From: Variovorax ginsengisoli
GTDB taxonomy: Bacteria > Pseudomonadota > Gammaproteobacteria > Burkholderiales > Burkholderiaceae_C
NCBI RefSeq assembly: GCF_030486595.1
Contig: NZ_JAUJZH010000016.1
Span: forward strand, 117,895-181,894
Length of the DNA: 64,000 bases
Direction: 5' to 3'
In this document: positions 51,859 to 60,832 of the stretch, in pieces
Numbering within the stretch: position 1 is the stretch's first letter
Layout: the number at the start of each line of letters is the position of its first letter
Translations under genes and position numbers: made by a program
The notes under the pieces: generated by a model
The model's input: the letters and a program-made list of their open reading frames with translations, nothing else
What the model was told of the DNA's origin: nothing
Database searches by the model: none

Positions 51859-53925
51859 CTATGGACTGGCCGCCGCGCGCACCGACAGGGCCACGGCCAC
51901 CACGTTGTCGACCGTGAAGCCGAACTCCCGCTGCAACGCCGCCAGCGGTGCCGAGGCGCCGAAGGTCTGCATGCCCACGACCTTGCCGATCGCGCCGACG
52001 TAGCGCTCCCAGCCGAAGGCCGACGCCTGTTCGATGGCCACCCGCGCCCTCGCGCCAGGCGGCAGAACGCTGTCCCGATAGTCGGGCGTCTGCTGCTCGA
52101 ACAGGTCCCACGAAGGCATCGACACCAGTCGCGCACGCACGCCCTGGGCCACGAGCTGATCGTGCGCCTCCAGCGCCAGCGAGACCTCGCTGCCGCTCGC
52201 GATGAGGATCAGCTCGGGCTCGGCGTCGTCCGCGGCGTCGGCCAGCACATAGGCGCCCCTGGCGACGCCGGCGGCGGGCGCGAGCCGGCTGCGGTCGAGG
52301 GTCGGCAGGGCCTGGCGCGACAACACCATCGCGGTCGGGCGGTGCGGCGACCGCAGCGCCACGCGGTACGCTTCCACCACCTCGTTGGCATCGCCCGGGC
52401 GCAGCACCGTGAGACCGGGCATCGCGCGCAACGAGGCCAACTGCTCGATCGGCTGGTGGGTCGGTCCATCCTCGCCGTCGCCCATTGCATCGTGGGTGAA
52501 GACGAACAGCGACGGCAGTTCCATCAGCGCCGCCAGCCGGATCGCCGGCCGCGCGTAGTCGCTGAAGATGAAGAAGGTGGCGCCGAACGGACGCAGCTTG
52601 GACAGCGCCATGCCGTTGACGGCGGCCGCCATCGCATGCTCGCGAATGCCGAAGTGGAGGTTCTTGCCGCCCGGGCTGCCGGGCTGGAAATCGCCGGCGC
52701 CCGGGTACTTGAGGGTGGTCTTGTTCGACGAGCCGAGGTCGGCCGAGCCACCGATCAGCCAGGGCACGCTCTGAGCAAGAAGGTTGAGCACCTGGCCCGA
52801 GGCGTCGCGCCCTGCCACGCCCTTCGGGTCGGCCGTAAAGACCGGCAGCTGGCTGTCCCAGCCGGCTGGCAGTTCGCGGCGCTGCATCTGGTCGATCTCG
52901 AGCGCCAGGGCAGGGGAGCGCGCGCGCAAGGCGGCATCGGCCGCGTTCCAGGCCGCGCGCGCTGCGGCGCCCCGGGCGCCGATGCCGGCATCGAAATGCG
53001 CACGCACGCCGTCGGGCACCAGGAACTTCGCGTCCTCCGGCCAACCGTAGGCGCGCTTGACCAGCCGGACCTCGTCCTCGCCGAGCGGCTCGCCGTGCGC
53101 GGCGGCCGTGTCCTGGCGGTGCGGAGAGCCCCAGCCGATATGGCTGTCGAGGATGATCAGCGTCGGCTGGCCGCGGGTCTGCCTGAAGGTGGCCAACGCC
53201 GCCTCGATCAGCGCGATGTCGTTGGCGTCGCCGACCCGCAGCACCTTCCAGCCATAGGCGGCGAAGCGCATCGCCACGTCCTCGGTGAAGGTGATCTCGG
53301 TGCGCCCTTCGATCGTGATGTGGTTGTTGTCGTAGATCCAGCACAGCCGGTCGAGCCCGAGGTGGCCGGCCAGCGACGCGGCTTCGGAGCCGACGCCTTC
53401 CATCAGACAACCGTCGCCGCAGACCGCATAGACGTCGTAGTCGAACAGGGCTGGGCCGTCCTGGTCGTAGCGGTTGGCCAGCCAGCGCTGAGCCATCGCC
53501 ATGCCGACGCTGGTGGCGATCCCCTGGCCGAGCGGGCCGGTGGTGGTCTCGACGCCCGACACCCAGTGGTATTCAGGGTGGCCGGGTGCCTTGCTGCCGA
53601 ACTGGCGAAAACGCCGGATGTCGTCCAGCGTCACGGCGGGCGCGCCGAGCCGTTCGTACTCGGCGTTGACGGCCACCGTGCCGCTGAGGTGGAGCGCCGA
53701 CCAGAGCAGCATCGAGGCATGGCCGTTCGACAGCACGAAGCGGTCGCGGCCGGGCCAGATCGGGTCCTTCGGGTCGAAGCGCATCACCCGGTTCCAGAGG
53801 GTGTAGACCAGCGGCGCAAGGGCCATCGGTGTGCCCGGATGGCCGGAGTTGGCGGCCTGCACTGCGTCGATCGACAGCGTGCGGATGGTGTTGATGCACA
53901 GGGTGTCGAGCTCGGCTTCGGTCAT
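51859..53925 (-). CDS. tkt: Transketolase
   Basis: 688 residues, thiamine-diphosphate enzyme of the pentose phosphate pathway. N-terminal GHPGTPMAL, central GDGCLMEGVGSEAA with IYDNNHITIEG (cofactor binding) and C-terminal TVLRPGDANEVVE. The start at MTEAELDTLC was chosen over an ATG 51 bases upstream because it begins directly with the conserved helix. Divergent from the isocitrate dehydrogenase gene with about 160 bases between starts. Confidence 0.95.
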   Translation of the reverse strand: MTEAELDTLCINTIRTLSIDAVQAANSGHPGTPMALAPLVYTLWNRVMRFDPKDPIWPGRDRFVLSNGHASMLLWSALHLSGTVAVNAEYERLGAPAVTLDDIRRFRQFGSKAPGHPEYHWVSGVETTTGPLGQGIATSVGMAMAQRWLANRYDQDGPALFDYDVYAVCGDGCLMEGVGSEAASLAGHLGLDRLCWIYDNNHITIEGRTEITFTEDVAMRFAAYGWKVLRVGDANDIALIEAALATFRQTRGQPTLIILDSHIGWGSPHRQDTAAAHGEPLGEDEVRLVKRAYGWPEDAKFLVPDGVRAHFDAGIGARGAAARAAWNAADAALRARSPALALEIDQMQRRELPAGWDSQLPVFTADPKGVAGRDASGQVLNLLAQSVPWLIGGSADLGSSNKTTLKYPGAGDFQPGSPGGKNLHFGIREHAMAAAVNGMALSKLRPFGATFFIFSDYARPAIRLAALMELPSLFVFTHDAMGDGEDGPTHQPIEQLASLRAMPGLTVLRPGDANEVVEAYRVALRSPHRPTAMVLSRQALPTLDRSRLAPAAGVARGAYVLADAADDAEPELILIASGSEVSLALEAHDQLVAQGVRARLVSMPSWDLFEQQTPDYRDSVLPPGARARVAIEQASAFGWERYVGAIGKVVGMQTFGASAPLAALQREFGFTVDNVVAVALSVRAAASP

Positions 53926-54037
53926 CGGGGGCTCCGGGGGGTGTGCCTTTCGAGGGTGCGGACGAACGAGAAGCAAGGCATGGGACGAGGGGAGTCATCA
54001 TGCACTGAACCGGGATGGCCTGCTGCCGCCGGGCGCC

Positions 54038-54043
54038 CATAAT
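54038..54043 (+). promoter_or_regulatory. Candidate -10 element of the isocitrate dehydrogenase gene
   Basis: CATAAT followed by C lies 43 bases before the start at 54087. No convincing -35. Fits the recurrent hexamer pattern. Confidence 0.35.
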
Positions 54044-54086
54044 CGTCCGATCCTAGGCCCTCACTCATTTTTTGGGATCCACGCGA

Positions 54087-55118
54087 ATGTCCACTCTCAT
54101 CCCTGCCACCCTGATCCCCGGCGACGGCATCGGCCCCGAGATCGTGGATGCCACGCTCGCCGTCCTCGACGCCCTGGGCGCGCCCTTCGAATGGGATCGC
54201 CAGCTCGGCGGCCTGGCCGGCGTGCAGGCCGCCGGCGACCCATTGCCCGCGGCCACGCTGGCCAGCATCCGGCGAACGCGCCTGGCGCTCAAAGGGCCGC
54301 TGGAGACGCCATCCGGCGGCGGCTATCGATCCTCGAACGTGCGCCTGCGCGAAGAGTTCGGGCTCTATGCCAACCTGCGGCCGGCGCGCACCCTGATTCC
54401 GGGCGGCCGATTCGACGACGTCGACCTCGTGGTGGTGCGTGAGAACCTGGAGGGCCTCTACATCGGGCACGAGCACTACGTGCCGATCGACGGCGACCCG
54501 CATGCGGTCGCGATGGCCACCGGCATCAACACGCGCCAGGGCAGCCGGCGGCTGCTCGAGTTCGCCTTCGAGACCGCGATCGCGACCGGCCGCAAGAAGG
54601 TCACGATCGTGCACAAGGCCAACATCATGAAGGCCTTGACCGGCATCTTCCTGGAGACCGGACTCGAGCTCTACGAACGCAAGTACAAGGGCAAGTTCGA
54701 ACTCGACACGGTCATCATCGACGCCTGTGCCATGAAGCTGGTGCTGAACCCGTGGCAGTTCGACGTGCTGGTGACGACCAATCTGTTCGGCGACATCCTG
54801 TCGGACCTGGTGGCCGGGCTGGTCGGCGGCCTGGGGATGGCGCCGGGCGCCAACATTGGCGCCGACGCGGCGATCTTCGAGGCGGTCCATGGGTCGGCGC
54901 CCGACATCGCGGGCAAGGGCATCGCCAACCCGACCGCGCTGATGCTCGCGGCCGCACTGATGCTCGACCACTGCAAGCTCCCGGAGCTGGCGGCCCGGCT
55001 GCGGCGCGCGATCGACGAGACGCTCAACATCGACAAGGTGCGCACCGGGGATCTCGGCGGCAGCGCGGGGACTGCGGCGTACGCCAAGGCGCTGGTCAGC
55101 CGGATTTCGGGCGGGTGA
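54087..55118 (+). CDS. Isocitrate dehydrogenase, NAD-type
   Basis: 343-residue beta-decarboxylating dehydrogenase, far shorter than the E. coli NADP enzyme. GDGIGPEIVDA near the N-terminus, SNVRLREEFGLYANLRPAR in the substrate site, and HGSAPDIAGKGIANP, where Asp at the adenosine pocket indicates NAD rather than NADP. The serine/asparagine pattern before LR fits isocitrate rather than isopropylmalate. A strong hairpin follows (55121-55149). Confidence 0.85.
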   Translation: MSTLIPATLIPGDGIGPEIVDATLAVLDALGAPFEWDRQLGGLAGVQAAGDPLPAATLASIRRTRLALKGPLETPSGGGYRSSNVRLREEFGLYANLRPARTLIPGGRFDDVDLVVVRENLEGLYIGHEHYVPIDGDPHAVAMATGINTRQGSRRLLEFAFETAIATGRKKVTIVHKANIMKALTGIFLETGLELYERKYKGKFELDTVIIDACAMKLVLNPWQFDVLVTTNLFGDILSDLVAGLVGGLGMAPGANIGADAAIFEAVHGSAPDIAGKGIANPTALMLAAALMLDHCKLPELAARLRRAIDETLNIDKVRTGDLGGSAGTAAYAKALVSRISGG

Positions 55119-55120
55119 GC

Positions 55121-55149
55121 GCAACAAGGGGCCTCGGGCTCCTTGTTGC
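55121..55149 (+). terminator. Intrinsic terminator of the isocitrate dehydrogenase gene
   Basis: GCAACAAGG (55121-55129) and CCTTGTTGC (55141-55149) pair; with a G-T pair and GCC/GGC the stem reaches 13 base pairs around a TCG loop. The downstream sequence is T-rich (TGTTCATTGATTT), 3 bases after the isocitrate dehydrogenase stop. Confidence 0.7.
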
Positions 55150-55232
55150 TGTTCATTGATTTAACATAATCAACATTGTATTGTTTTTCGATGCGAGAGC
55201 AAGCACTTTGCGCACGCGCTACCGCGCGGGGC

Positions 55233-55514
55233 TCAGAACGTGCCGCCCCTGAGCAAGCTGGCCTTGCCGTCGAAACTGAGTTCGCACCGATCCTCGAAAT
55301 CGAGAATCCGGGTCCTCTTGCCTGCAGCCAGGTTGATCAGATAGTTCACCACCTCCTTGCGGGTCGGCCAGGTCGTCGCCACGAGTTTGGGTGGCGAAGA
55401 TTCCTCGTCGATGGCCGCGTAGCGGGCCGCCGCGTGGCGGCCGAAGCCGACCGGCACCTCGATGCCCGATTCCTCGCAATAGGCTTGAATCCTGACCTTG
55501 TACCTTTCGAACAT
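55233..55514 (-). CDS. Conserved hypothetical protein
   Basis: 93 residues, mostly charged, with no family recognised. Sequence features: MFERYKVRIQAYCEESGIE, GRHAAARYAAIDEESS and LINLAAGKRTRILDFED. Sits downstream of the isocitrate dehydrogenase gene, tail to tail. A 16-base palindrome (GACGTT-ACTG-AACGTC, 55559-55574) lies 45 bases upstream and may be its operator. Confidence 0.55.
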   Translation of the reverse strand: MFERYKVRIQAYCEESGIEVPVGFGRHAAARYAAIDEESSPPKLVATTWPTRKEVVNYLINLAAGKRTRILDFEDRCELSFDGKASLLRGGTF

Positions 55515-55813
55515 GGCGGCTCCCCTGAAGGATCTGTCGCCTGATTTTTCTTGTACGCGACGTTACTGAACGTCAGCCAATGCGCTGTCCTGATGCCGGT
55601 CTCGCTCATACCCGCGCAGTACCAACTTGGGGGCCCGATGCGCTGGGCGTGTGCACGCCGTCGCTGACCGCCTGCTGCGGGCGGTCGCGTTTCTTGGCAC
55701 GTCGAGGTCCTTCGGATCCCAATGATCGGCCAACGCTGACAGGGGTTTCGGCTTTCTCCTTAGGCCGCGCGGATTCGCCGGGCGCCAACGTGCTCGTTCA
55801 CAGGAGCATTGCC
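55515..55813. other. Intergenic region (299 bases)
   Basis: Holds no gene I can support. It contains the palindrome GACGTT-ACTG-AACGTC (55559-55574) upstream of the 93-residue minus-strand protein and an AGGAG site at the end for the small plus-strand gene at 55814. No promoter hexamers stand out. Confidence 0.4.
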
Positions 55814-56014
55814 ATGAAGACACCCCGAAGAGACGCAAGCAACGAAGAGCCGGAGCTCGGCGCCGAAGAGTCGATTCCGCTCGACGGGAAGGACCCGGTG
55901 GGCGAACAGATGATGAAGGAGCTGGGCCGCGATTCCGGCAAGAGGGCCGACCAGCACGCGAAAGAAGAAGAAGGCGATCCGGGGCCACTGCCCGAGCAGT
56001 TTCCGGCCAGTTGA
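55814..56014 (+). CDS. Small acidic hypothetical protein
   Basis: 66 residues, very hydrophilic (MKTPRRDASNEEPELGAEES, EQMMKELGRDSGKRADQH). Probably disordered. Starts behind CAGGAGCATTGCC. No family recognised; a longer in-frame extension upstream looks noncoding. Confidence 0.5.
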   Translation: MKTPRRDASNEEPELGAEESIPLDGKDPVGEQMMKELGRDSGKRADQHAKEEEGDPGPLPEQFPAS

Positions 56015-56054
56015 TCGTCTGCCGATCCACTCTAACAAGACCGAATGAGTCGCG

Positions 56055-56717
56055 TCACCACTTGCCGTCGGCCGGCCGCTTCGGCGCGGCGGCCGCGCCG
56101 AGCAGCCGGATGGCGTCCGGCCGCTTGCCGCGCTCGGCGAAGTCGGCCGCGGTCATGCCCTGTTCGTTCTTCATCGCGACATCGGCGCCTTCGTCGAGCA
56201 GCAACTGGACCGCGGCCGCCGAACCGTACATCGCCGCCATCATCAGCGGCGTGGTGCCGTTCGGCGACTGGGCGTTGATGAAGGCATCCTTGTCGAGCAG
56301 CTGCTTCATGATCGCGACCTGGCCGCTGGTCGCCGCGTAGTGCAGCGGCGTCCAGCCCGGCTTGTTGATGTCGGCATCGCGCGCGATCAGCTTGGTCACC
56401 AGGTCCTGCTGTCCCTTGATGGCCGCCAGCATCAGCGGACTCTCGTCCTTCGAATTGCGGGCCTCGACATTGGTCTTCGGGAAGGCGATCAGCACGTCGA
56501 TCACCTCCGGCGAGGGCTCGCGCATCGCGATCAGCAAGGCCGTCTGGCCCTTGTCGTCGCGTGTGTTTGGGTCGAAGCCCTTGGCCAGCAGGCGCTTCAT
56601 GCCGCTGGCGTTGTCGGCGCGGGCGGCCCGGAAGAAATCATCGTAGTCGCTCGCATGTGCGGAAAATGATGCAGCAATAACAATAAGATAAATGAACTTT
56701 TTAAAGTAATTTGTCAT
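56055..56717 (-). CDS. Exported ankyrin-repeat protein
   Basis: 220 residues: signal peptide (KKFIYLIVIAASFSAHA), then about five ankyrin repeats (TALLIAMREPSPEVID, SPLMLAAIKGQQDLVTKL, TPLHYAATSGQVAIMKQL, TPLMMAAMYGSAAAVQLL, TAADFAERGKRPD). Last gene of the minus-strand mltG-tatD group, overlapping tatD by ATGA. The signal-peptide region is AT-rich compared with the rest of the gene. Confidence 0.85.
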   Translation of the reverse strand: MTNYFKKFIYLIVIAASFSAHASDYDDFFRAARADNASGMKRLLAKGFDPNTRDDKGQTALLIAMREPSPEVIDVLIAFPKTNVEARNSKDESPLMLAAIKGQQDLVTKLIARDADINKPGWTPLHYAATSGQVAIMKQLLDKDAFINAQSPNGTTPLMMAAMYGSAAAVQLLLDEGADVAMKNEQGMTAADFAERGKRPDAIRLLGAAAAPKRPADGKW

Positions 56718-57520
56718 GTCTTGGCCCCGCTGAACAGGGTCTCGAAATTGTCGCTGGTGGCCTTCGCGATCGCCTCGACCGGCAATTGGCGCAGCTGGGC
56801 GATCTGCTGCGCGACGAAGGGCACGTATGACGGATTGTTGGTCTTGCCGCGATAGGGCACGGGCGCCAGGTAGGGGCTGTCGGTCTCAATCAGCATCCGG
56901 TCGAGCGGCACGAAGGCCGCCACGTCGCGCAGGTCCTGCGCCTTCTTGAAGGTCAGGATGCCCGAGAACGAAATATAGAAGCCGAGGTCGAGCGCCGCTC
57001 GTGCCACCTCGGCGGTCTCGGTGAAGCAATGGAAGACGCCGCCAGCGGCCTGGCCGCCCCCGGTCTCGCCCTCCTCCTTCAGGATGGCCAGCGTGTCGGC
57101 CGAGGCCTCGCGGGTATGGATGACCAGCGGCTTGCGGGTCTGCTGGGCGGCCCGGATATGGACCCGGAAGCGGTCGCGCTGCCATTCCATGTCGGCGATG
57201 CTGCGGCCGCCCTTGCGTTCTTCCATCTGGTAGTAGTCGAGCCCGGTCTCGCCGATGGCGATCACCTTGGGCAGCGCGGCACGCTCCACCAGGCCCTCGA
57301 CCGTGGGCTCGAGGATGTCTTCGTTGTCGGGGTGGACGCCGACGCTGGCCCAGAAGTTGTCGTGCCGCTCGGCCAGCGCCTGGACTTCGGGGAACTCCTC
57401 CAGCGTGGTGCAGATGCACAGCGCCCGGTCGACCTGGGCGGCTGCCATCGCGGCGCGGATCTGCGGCATCTGGTCCGCGAATTCGGGAAAGGTCAGGTGG
57501 CAGTGGGAGTCGGTGAACAT
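56714..57520 (-). CDS. tatD: TatD-family deoxyribonuclease
   Basis: 268-residue TIM-barrel metal hydrolase. Metal ligands in DSHCHLT (His6, His8), GETGLDYY, PLVIHTRE and IETDSPYLAP. TatD proteins act as 3'-exonucleases on DNA. The start was placed at MFTDSHCHL, the usual N-terminus; a longer frame upstream enters the intergenic repeat at 57606. Confidence 0.93.
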   Translation of the reverse strand: MFTDSHCHLTFPEFADQMPQIRAAMAAAQVDRALCICTTLEEFPEVQALAERHDNFWASVGVHPDNEDILEPTVEGLVERAALPKVIAIGETGLDYYQMEERKGGRSIADMEWQRDRFRVHIRAAQQTRKPLVIHTREASADTLAILKEEGETGGGQAAGGVFHCFTETAEVARAALDLGFYISFSGILTFKKAQDLRDVAAFVPLDRMLIETDSPYLAPVPYRGKTNNPSYVPFVAQQIAQLRQLPVEAIAKATSDNFETLFSGAKT

Positions 57521-57605
57521 CGCGGCAAACGTCGTCGGAACGGCACAACCACCGCGGCAGGCGGCGTCGTGCCCGGTGGGGGAGCGAGACTCAGGCCGGT
57601 GCCGG

Positions 57606-57672
57606 GCCGCCCCAAGCCGGCCTGCGGCCCCCTCGGGGGGCAGCGACACACGAAGTGAGGAGCGTGGGGGCC
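57606..57672. repeat. Intergenic repeat element, Comamonadaceae type
   Basis: A GC-rich stretch between tatD and pilZ containing GCCCCCTCGGGGGGC (57627-57641), a 6-base-pair hairpin, and downstream CACACGAAGTGAGGAGCG with GGGGGCC. I recognise this kind of sequence as a recurrent intergenic element in Comamonadaceae from memory; no second copy occurs in this window. It may serve as a terminator between tatD and the genes upstream. Confidence 0.5.
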
Positions 57673-57682
57673 ATCACTTCAT

Positions 57683-58057
57683 TCAGATGGTCTGGGTCGG
57701 GCGGTCAGAGGCCAGGGTGGCGCCCAGTGCCTCTTCGATGCGCGCCTTGAGCTGGCGCGACTTGTCGTCGGAAGGAAAACGGATGCCGACCCCGGGCGCC
57801 CGGTTGCCGGCGGCCCGGGCAGGCGTGATCCAGGCGACCTTGCCGGCGACGGGATAGCGCTGGGGGTCGTCGGGCAGGGTCAGCAGCACGTAGACGTCGT
57901 CGCCCAACCGGTATTCGCGCGCGGTCGGGATGAAGATCCCGCCTTCAGCGAACAGCGGGATGTACGCCGCGTAGAGCGCGCCCTTTTCCTTGATCGCCAA
58001 CTGAATGACGCTGGGCCGGACGGGCGCGGACGGGGTGGGGGCGACAGGTGTGTTCAT
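57683..58057 (-). CDS. pilZ: PilZ-domain protein (type IV pilus PilZ type)
   Basis: 124 residues. PilZ fold with YVLLTLPDDPQRYPVAGKV and GVGIRFPSDD, but lacking the RxxxR motif needed for cyclic-di-GMP binding, as in the original PilZ of Pseudomonas type IV pili. Position between holB and tatD in mltG-tmk-holB-pilZ-tatD is the conserved order. Overlaps holB by ATGA. Confidence 0.88.
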   Translation of the reverse strand: MNTPVAPTPSAPVRPSVIQLAIKEKGALYAAYIPLFAEGGIFIPTAREYRLGDDVYVLLTLPDDPQRYPVAGKVAWITPARAAGNRAPGVGIRFPSDDKSRQLKARIEEALGATLASDRPTQTI

Positions 58058-59073
58058 GGGCGGCGGCTTGCCGAGTTTAGGGTGGTTCGCGCCTCGCTCA
58101 CAAGCGCTTCGAGCATCAGGCCCGCATTGAACGGGTGTTCTGCGGTTTTTGCCGCACTGGCGAGCGACCGCGACCAGCGAGCCAATGCAGCCCGCGGCGG
58201 CGCCGGTGGCAGGTCGGCGGGCTCGAAAAAGCGCGGCAGCGCGCCGCAATCGACCGCCATCAGGTCGTGGCAGAGCTTCTGCAGCGCACCGATGGCCTGG
58301 GCCGGCGCATGCTCGGAAAGTGCCCCGACCTCGCCGCGCGACATCGCCTTGGGCAGCAGCGACCATGCCTTGGGCGATTGGCCCTGGCTGGCCAGGCGCA
58401 AGGCGTCGCTTGGCCGGCCGCCGGCCGCGCGCAGCAAGCCGGGCGCGTCAGCCGCAGGCACGCCCTGCCCGACCAGCCAGTCCTGCGCCTGGCCGCTGTC
58501 GGGCCAAGGCAGCGTGAAGCCCAGGCAGCGGCTGCGGATGGTGGGCAGCAGCTGCCAGGCGGCTTCGCTGGCGAGCACGAAGCGGACCTCGCCCACCGGC
58601 TCCTCGAGCGTCTTGAGCAAGGCGTTGGCCGTGATGTTGTTCATGCGCTCCGCCGGATAGATCAGCACCGCCTTGCCGCGGCCGCGGGCGCTGGTGCGCT
58701 GGGCGAAGCCGATGGCGTCGCGCATGGCCTCGACGCGGATCTCGCGGCTGGGCTTGCGCTTCTTGTCGTCGATGTCGGCCTGCGACTTCTCGTCCAGCGG
58801 CCAGCCCAGGGCCTGCATCGCGACCTCAGGCATCAGCACGCAGAGGTCGGCGTGGGTGCGCACCTGGATCGCGTGGCAGCTCGGGCAATGGCCGCAGGCG
58901 CCTTGTGCCTTGGCCTCCTCGGGCTGCTCGCAGAGCCAGGCCGCCGCCAGCGCCAGGCCGAGCTCGTACTGGCCCAGGCCCGAGGGGCCCTGGAGCAGCC
59001 AGGCATGGCCGCGCTGGCGCAGCAGTTCGGCCAGCGGCTGGCGCAGCCAGGGGGGCAGCGAATCGGCGGTCAT
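58054..59073 (-). CDS. holB: DNA polymerase III subunit delta'
   Basis: 339 residues of the clamp-loader delta' subunit. AAA+ fold with a degenerate P-loop (LLQGPSGLGQYEL, lacking the lysine, as in delta'), zinc module CGHCPSCHAIQ, and LKTLEEPVGEVRFVLAS with SRC at RSRCLGF. Overlaps tmk and pilZ by ATGA on both sides, showing tight coupling. Confidence 0.95.
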   Translation of the reverse strand: MTADSLPPWLRQPLAELLRQRGHAWLLQGPSGLGQYELGLALAAAWLCEQPEEAKAQGACGHCPSCHAIQVRTHADLCVLMPEVAMQALGWPLDEKSQADIDDKKRKPSREIRVEAMRDAIGFAQRTSARGRGKAVLIYPAERMNNITANALLKTLEEPVGEVRFVLASEAAWQLLPTIRSRCLGFTLPWPDSGQAQDWLVGQGVPAADAPGLLRAAGGRPSDALRLASQGQSPKAWSLLPKAMSRGEVGALSEHAPAQAIGALQKLCHDLMAVDCGALPRFFEPADLPPAPPRAALARWSRSLASAAKTAEHPFNAGLMLEALVSEARTTLNSASRRP

Positions 59074-59717
59074 GCCCTTGCTCCCGAATCAGCGGCCACC
59101 AGCCCGCGCTCGGCCAGCACGGCCTCGACCTGCTGCCAGACCTGTTCGCGCGAGCGGCTGGCGTCAATGCGCGCGAAGCGCGGGGCCGCCGCTGCGCGCG
59201 CCGCGTAACCGGCCGCCACCCGGCGAAAGAACTCGACCGGCTGCGATTCGAACTTGTCCGGCAGCCGGGCCCCGGCCAGGCGCTCCGCCGCGGTCTCGGG
59301 CGGCAGGTCGAACCACAGGGTGATGTCGGGCTGCAGCAAGGCCTGCGGCGCCGCCTGCACCCAGGCTTCGAGCGTCGACAGCACGGCCGGATCGAAACCG
59401 CGGCCGGCGCCCTGGTAGGCGAAGGTAGCGTCGGTGAAGCGGTCGCAGAGCACCACGTCGCCGCGTGCCAGCGCCGGATCGATCACCCGCACCACGTGGT
59501 CGCGGCGGGCGGCGAAGACCAGCAGCGACTCGGTCAGCGGGTCCATCGGCTGTTCGAGGATCATCGTGCGCAGGCTCTCGGCCAGCGGCGTGCCGCCGGG
59601 CTCGCGGGTGCGCGTGACCGCGCGGCCCTGGGCCTTGAACAGCGCCTCGAGCGCATCGATGTGGCTCGACTTGCCGGCGCCGTCGATGCCCTCGAGGGTC
59701 AGGAAAAGCCCTTTCAT
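59070..59717 (-). CDS. tmk: Thymidylate kinase
   Basis: 215 residues. P-loop EGIDGAGKSS, TREPGGTPLAE for the DRX-type Arg motif, and DRFTDATFAYQGAGRG in the lid/substrate region. Makes dTDP. The start at MKGLFLTLEG overlaps the mltG stop by ATGA. Confidence 0.96.
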   Translation of the reverse strand: MKGLFLTLEGIDGAGKSSHIDALEALFKAQGRAVTRTREPGGTPLAESLRTMILEQPMDPLTESLLVFAARRDHVVRVIDPALARGDVVLCDRFTDATFAYQGAGRGFDPAVLSTLEAWVQAAPQALLQPDITLWFDLPPETAAERLAGARLPDKFESQPVEFFRRVAAGYAARAAAAPRFARIDASRSREQVWQQVEAVLAERGLVAADSGARA

Positions 59718-60739
59718 TGCCCGCTCCGCTGGTTGGGGTCGGTGTTGCCGCCGCGCTGGTAGCGGTTCACTGCCCGGTTGTGGTCGTCCAGCGAACTGCT
59801 GAACTGGCTGGTGCCGTCGCCTCGGGAAACGAAATAGAGCGACTTGCTTTGTGCCGGCTGCACCGCCGCCAGCAAGGCCGCCTTGCCGGGCATGGCGATC
59901 GGCGTGGACGGCAGGCCGTTGCGGGTGTAGGTGTTCCACGGCGTGTCGGCCTGGAGATCGCGCTTGCGCAGGTTGCCGTCGAAACGCGTGCCGAGTCCGT
60001 AGATCACGGTCGGGTCGGTCTGCAAGGGCATGCCCAGGCGCAGGCGGTTGGTGAAGACGGCGGCGATCTCGGCCCGGTCCTGCGCCTTGCCTGTCTCCTT
60101 TTCGACAATGCTGGCCAGAATCAGCGCTTCATCGGGCGTTTTCAGAGGCAGGTCGGAGGCCCGGGCGGCCCAGGCGGCGTCCAGCTTCTTGTCCATGGCA
60201 CGCATCGCGCGCTGCAAAAGGGCGATATCGGTCGAACCCTTGGAGTAGGTGTAGGTGTCGGGAAAGAAGCGCCCTTCGGGATGCACGCCAGGCCGTCCGA
60301 TCAGCGCCATGATGTCCTCGTCGCTGCGCCCGGCGGTCTCGGGCTTGAGTTGCTCGGCCTTGGCCAGCGCCGCGCGCACCTGGCGGAAGTTCCAGCCTTC
60401 GACCAGCACCAGGCTCCGGGTGGCTTCCTCGCCGCGCACCAGGATGTTGAGCAGCAGGCGCGGCGTCACGCCGCGGTCGAGCTCGTAGCTGCCGGCGCGC
60501 ATCTGGCGGTCCTGGCCGGAGAAGCGAAACCACAGGTAGAGCAGTTGCGGCGGCACGTCGACGCCGGCATCGGCCACTGCCTGCGCGATGCCGCGCGGCG
60601 TGGTGCCGGGCTCGACGGACAGGTCGACGTTGGGGGCCGGCAGCTTGAGGGGCTGGTTGACCCACCAGAGCCCGGCGGCCCCGGCGCCGAGCACGATCAG
60701 GGCAGCCAGCAGGAAAAGTGTGAGGAAGAAGCGGCGCAC
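59714..60739 (-). CDS. mltG: Endolytic murein transglycosylase MltG
   Basis: 341 residues, close to the E. coli length: cytoplasmic N-terminus, one membrane helix (LFLLAALIVLGAGAAGLWW), LysM-like domain, then the YceG catalytic domain with Glu in ASIVEKETGKAQD and DPTVIYGLG. GTG at 60739 (MRRFFLTLF by initiator) is preferred; an ATG at 60820 would add 27 residues and almost reach the divergent ygfZ start. Confidence 0.93.
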   Translation of the reverse strand: MRRFFLTLFLLAALIVLGAGAAGLWWVNQPLKLPAPNVDLSVEPGTTPRGIAQAVADAGVDVPPQLLYLWFRFSGQDRQMRAGSYELDRGVTPRLLLNILVRGEEATRSLVLVEGWNFRQVRAALAKAEQLKPETAGRSDEDIMALIGRPGVHPEGRFFPDTYTYSKGSTDIALLQRAMRAMDKKLDAAWAARASDLPLKTPDEALILASIVEKETGKAQDRAEIAAVFTNRLRLGMPLQTDPTVIYGLGTRFDGNLRKRDLQADTPWNTYTRNGLPSTPIAMPGKAALLAAVQPAQSKSLYFVSRGDGTSQFSSSLDDHNRAVNRYQRGGNTDPNQRSGQ

Positions 60740-60832
60740 GGGTTCCGGGAAGGGAGGCGGACGGATGACGGTAGCAAGAATGGCTAAGCCCTGCGGGCCG
60801 AACGGAACTTGGCCGGCCATGATAATTCAGCG

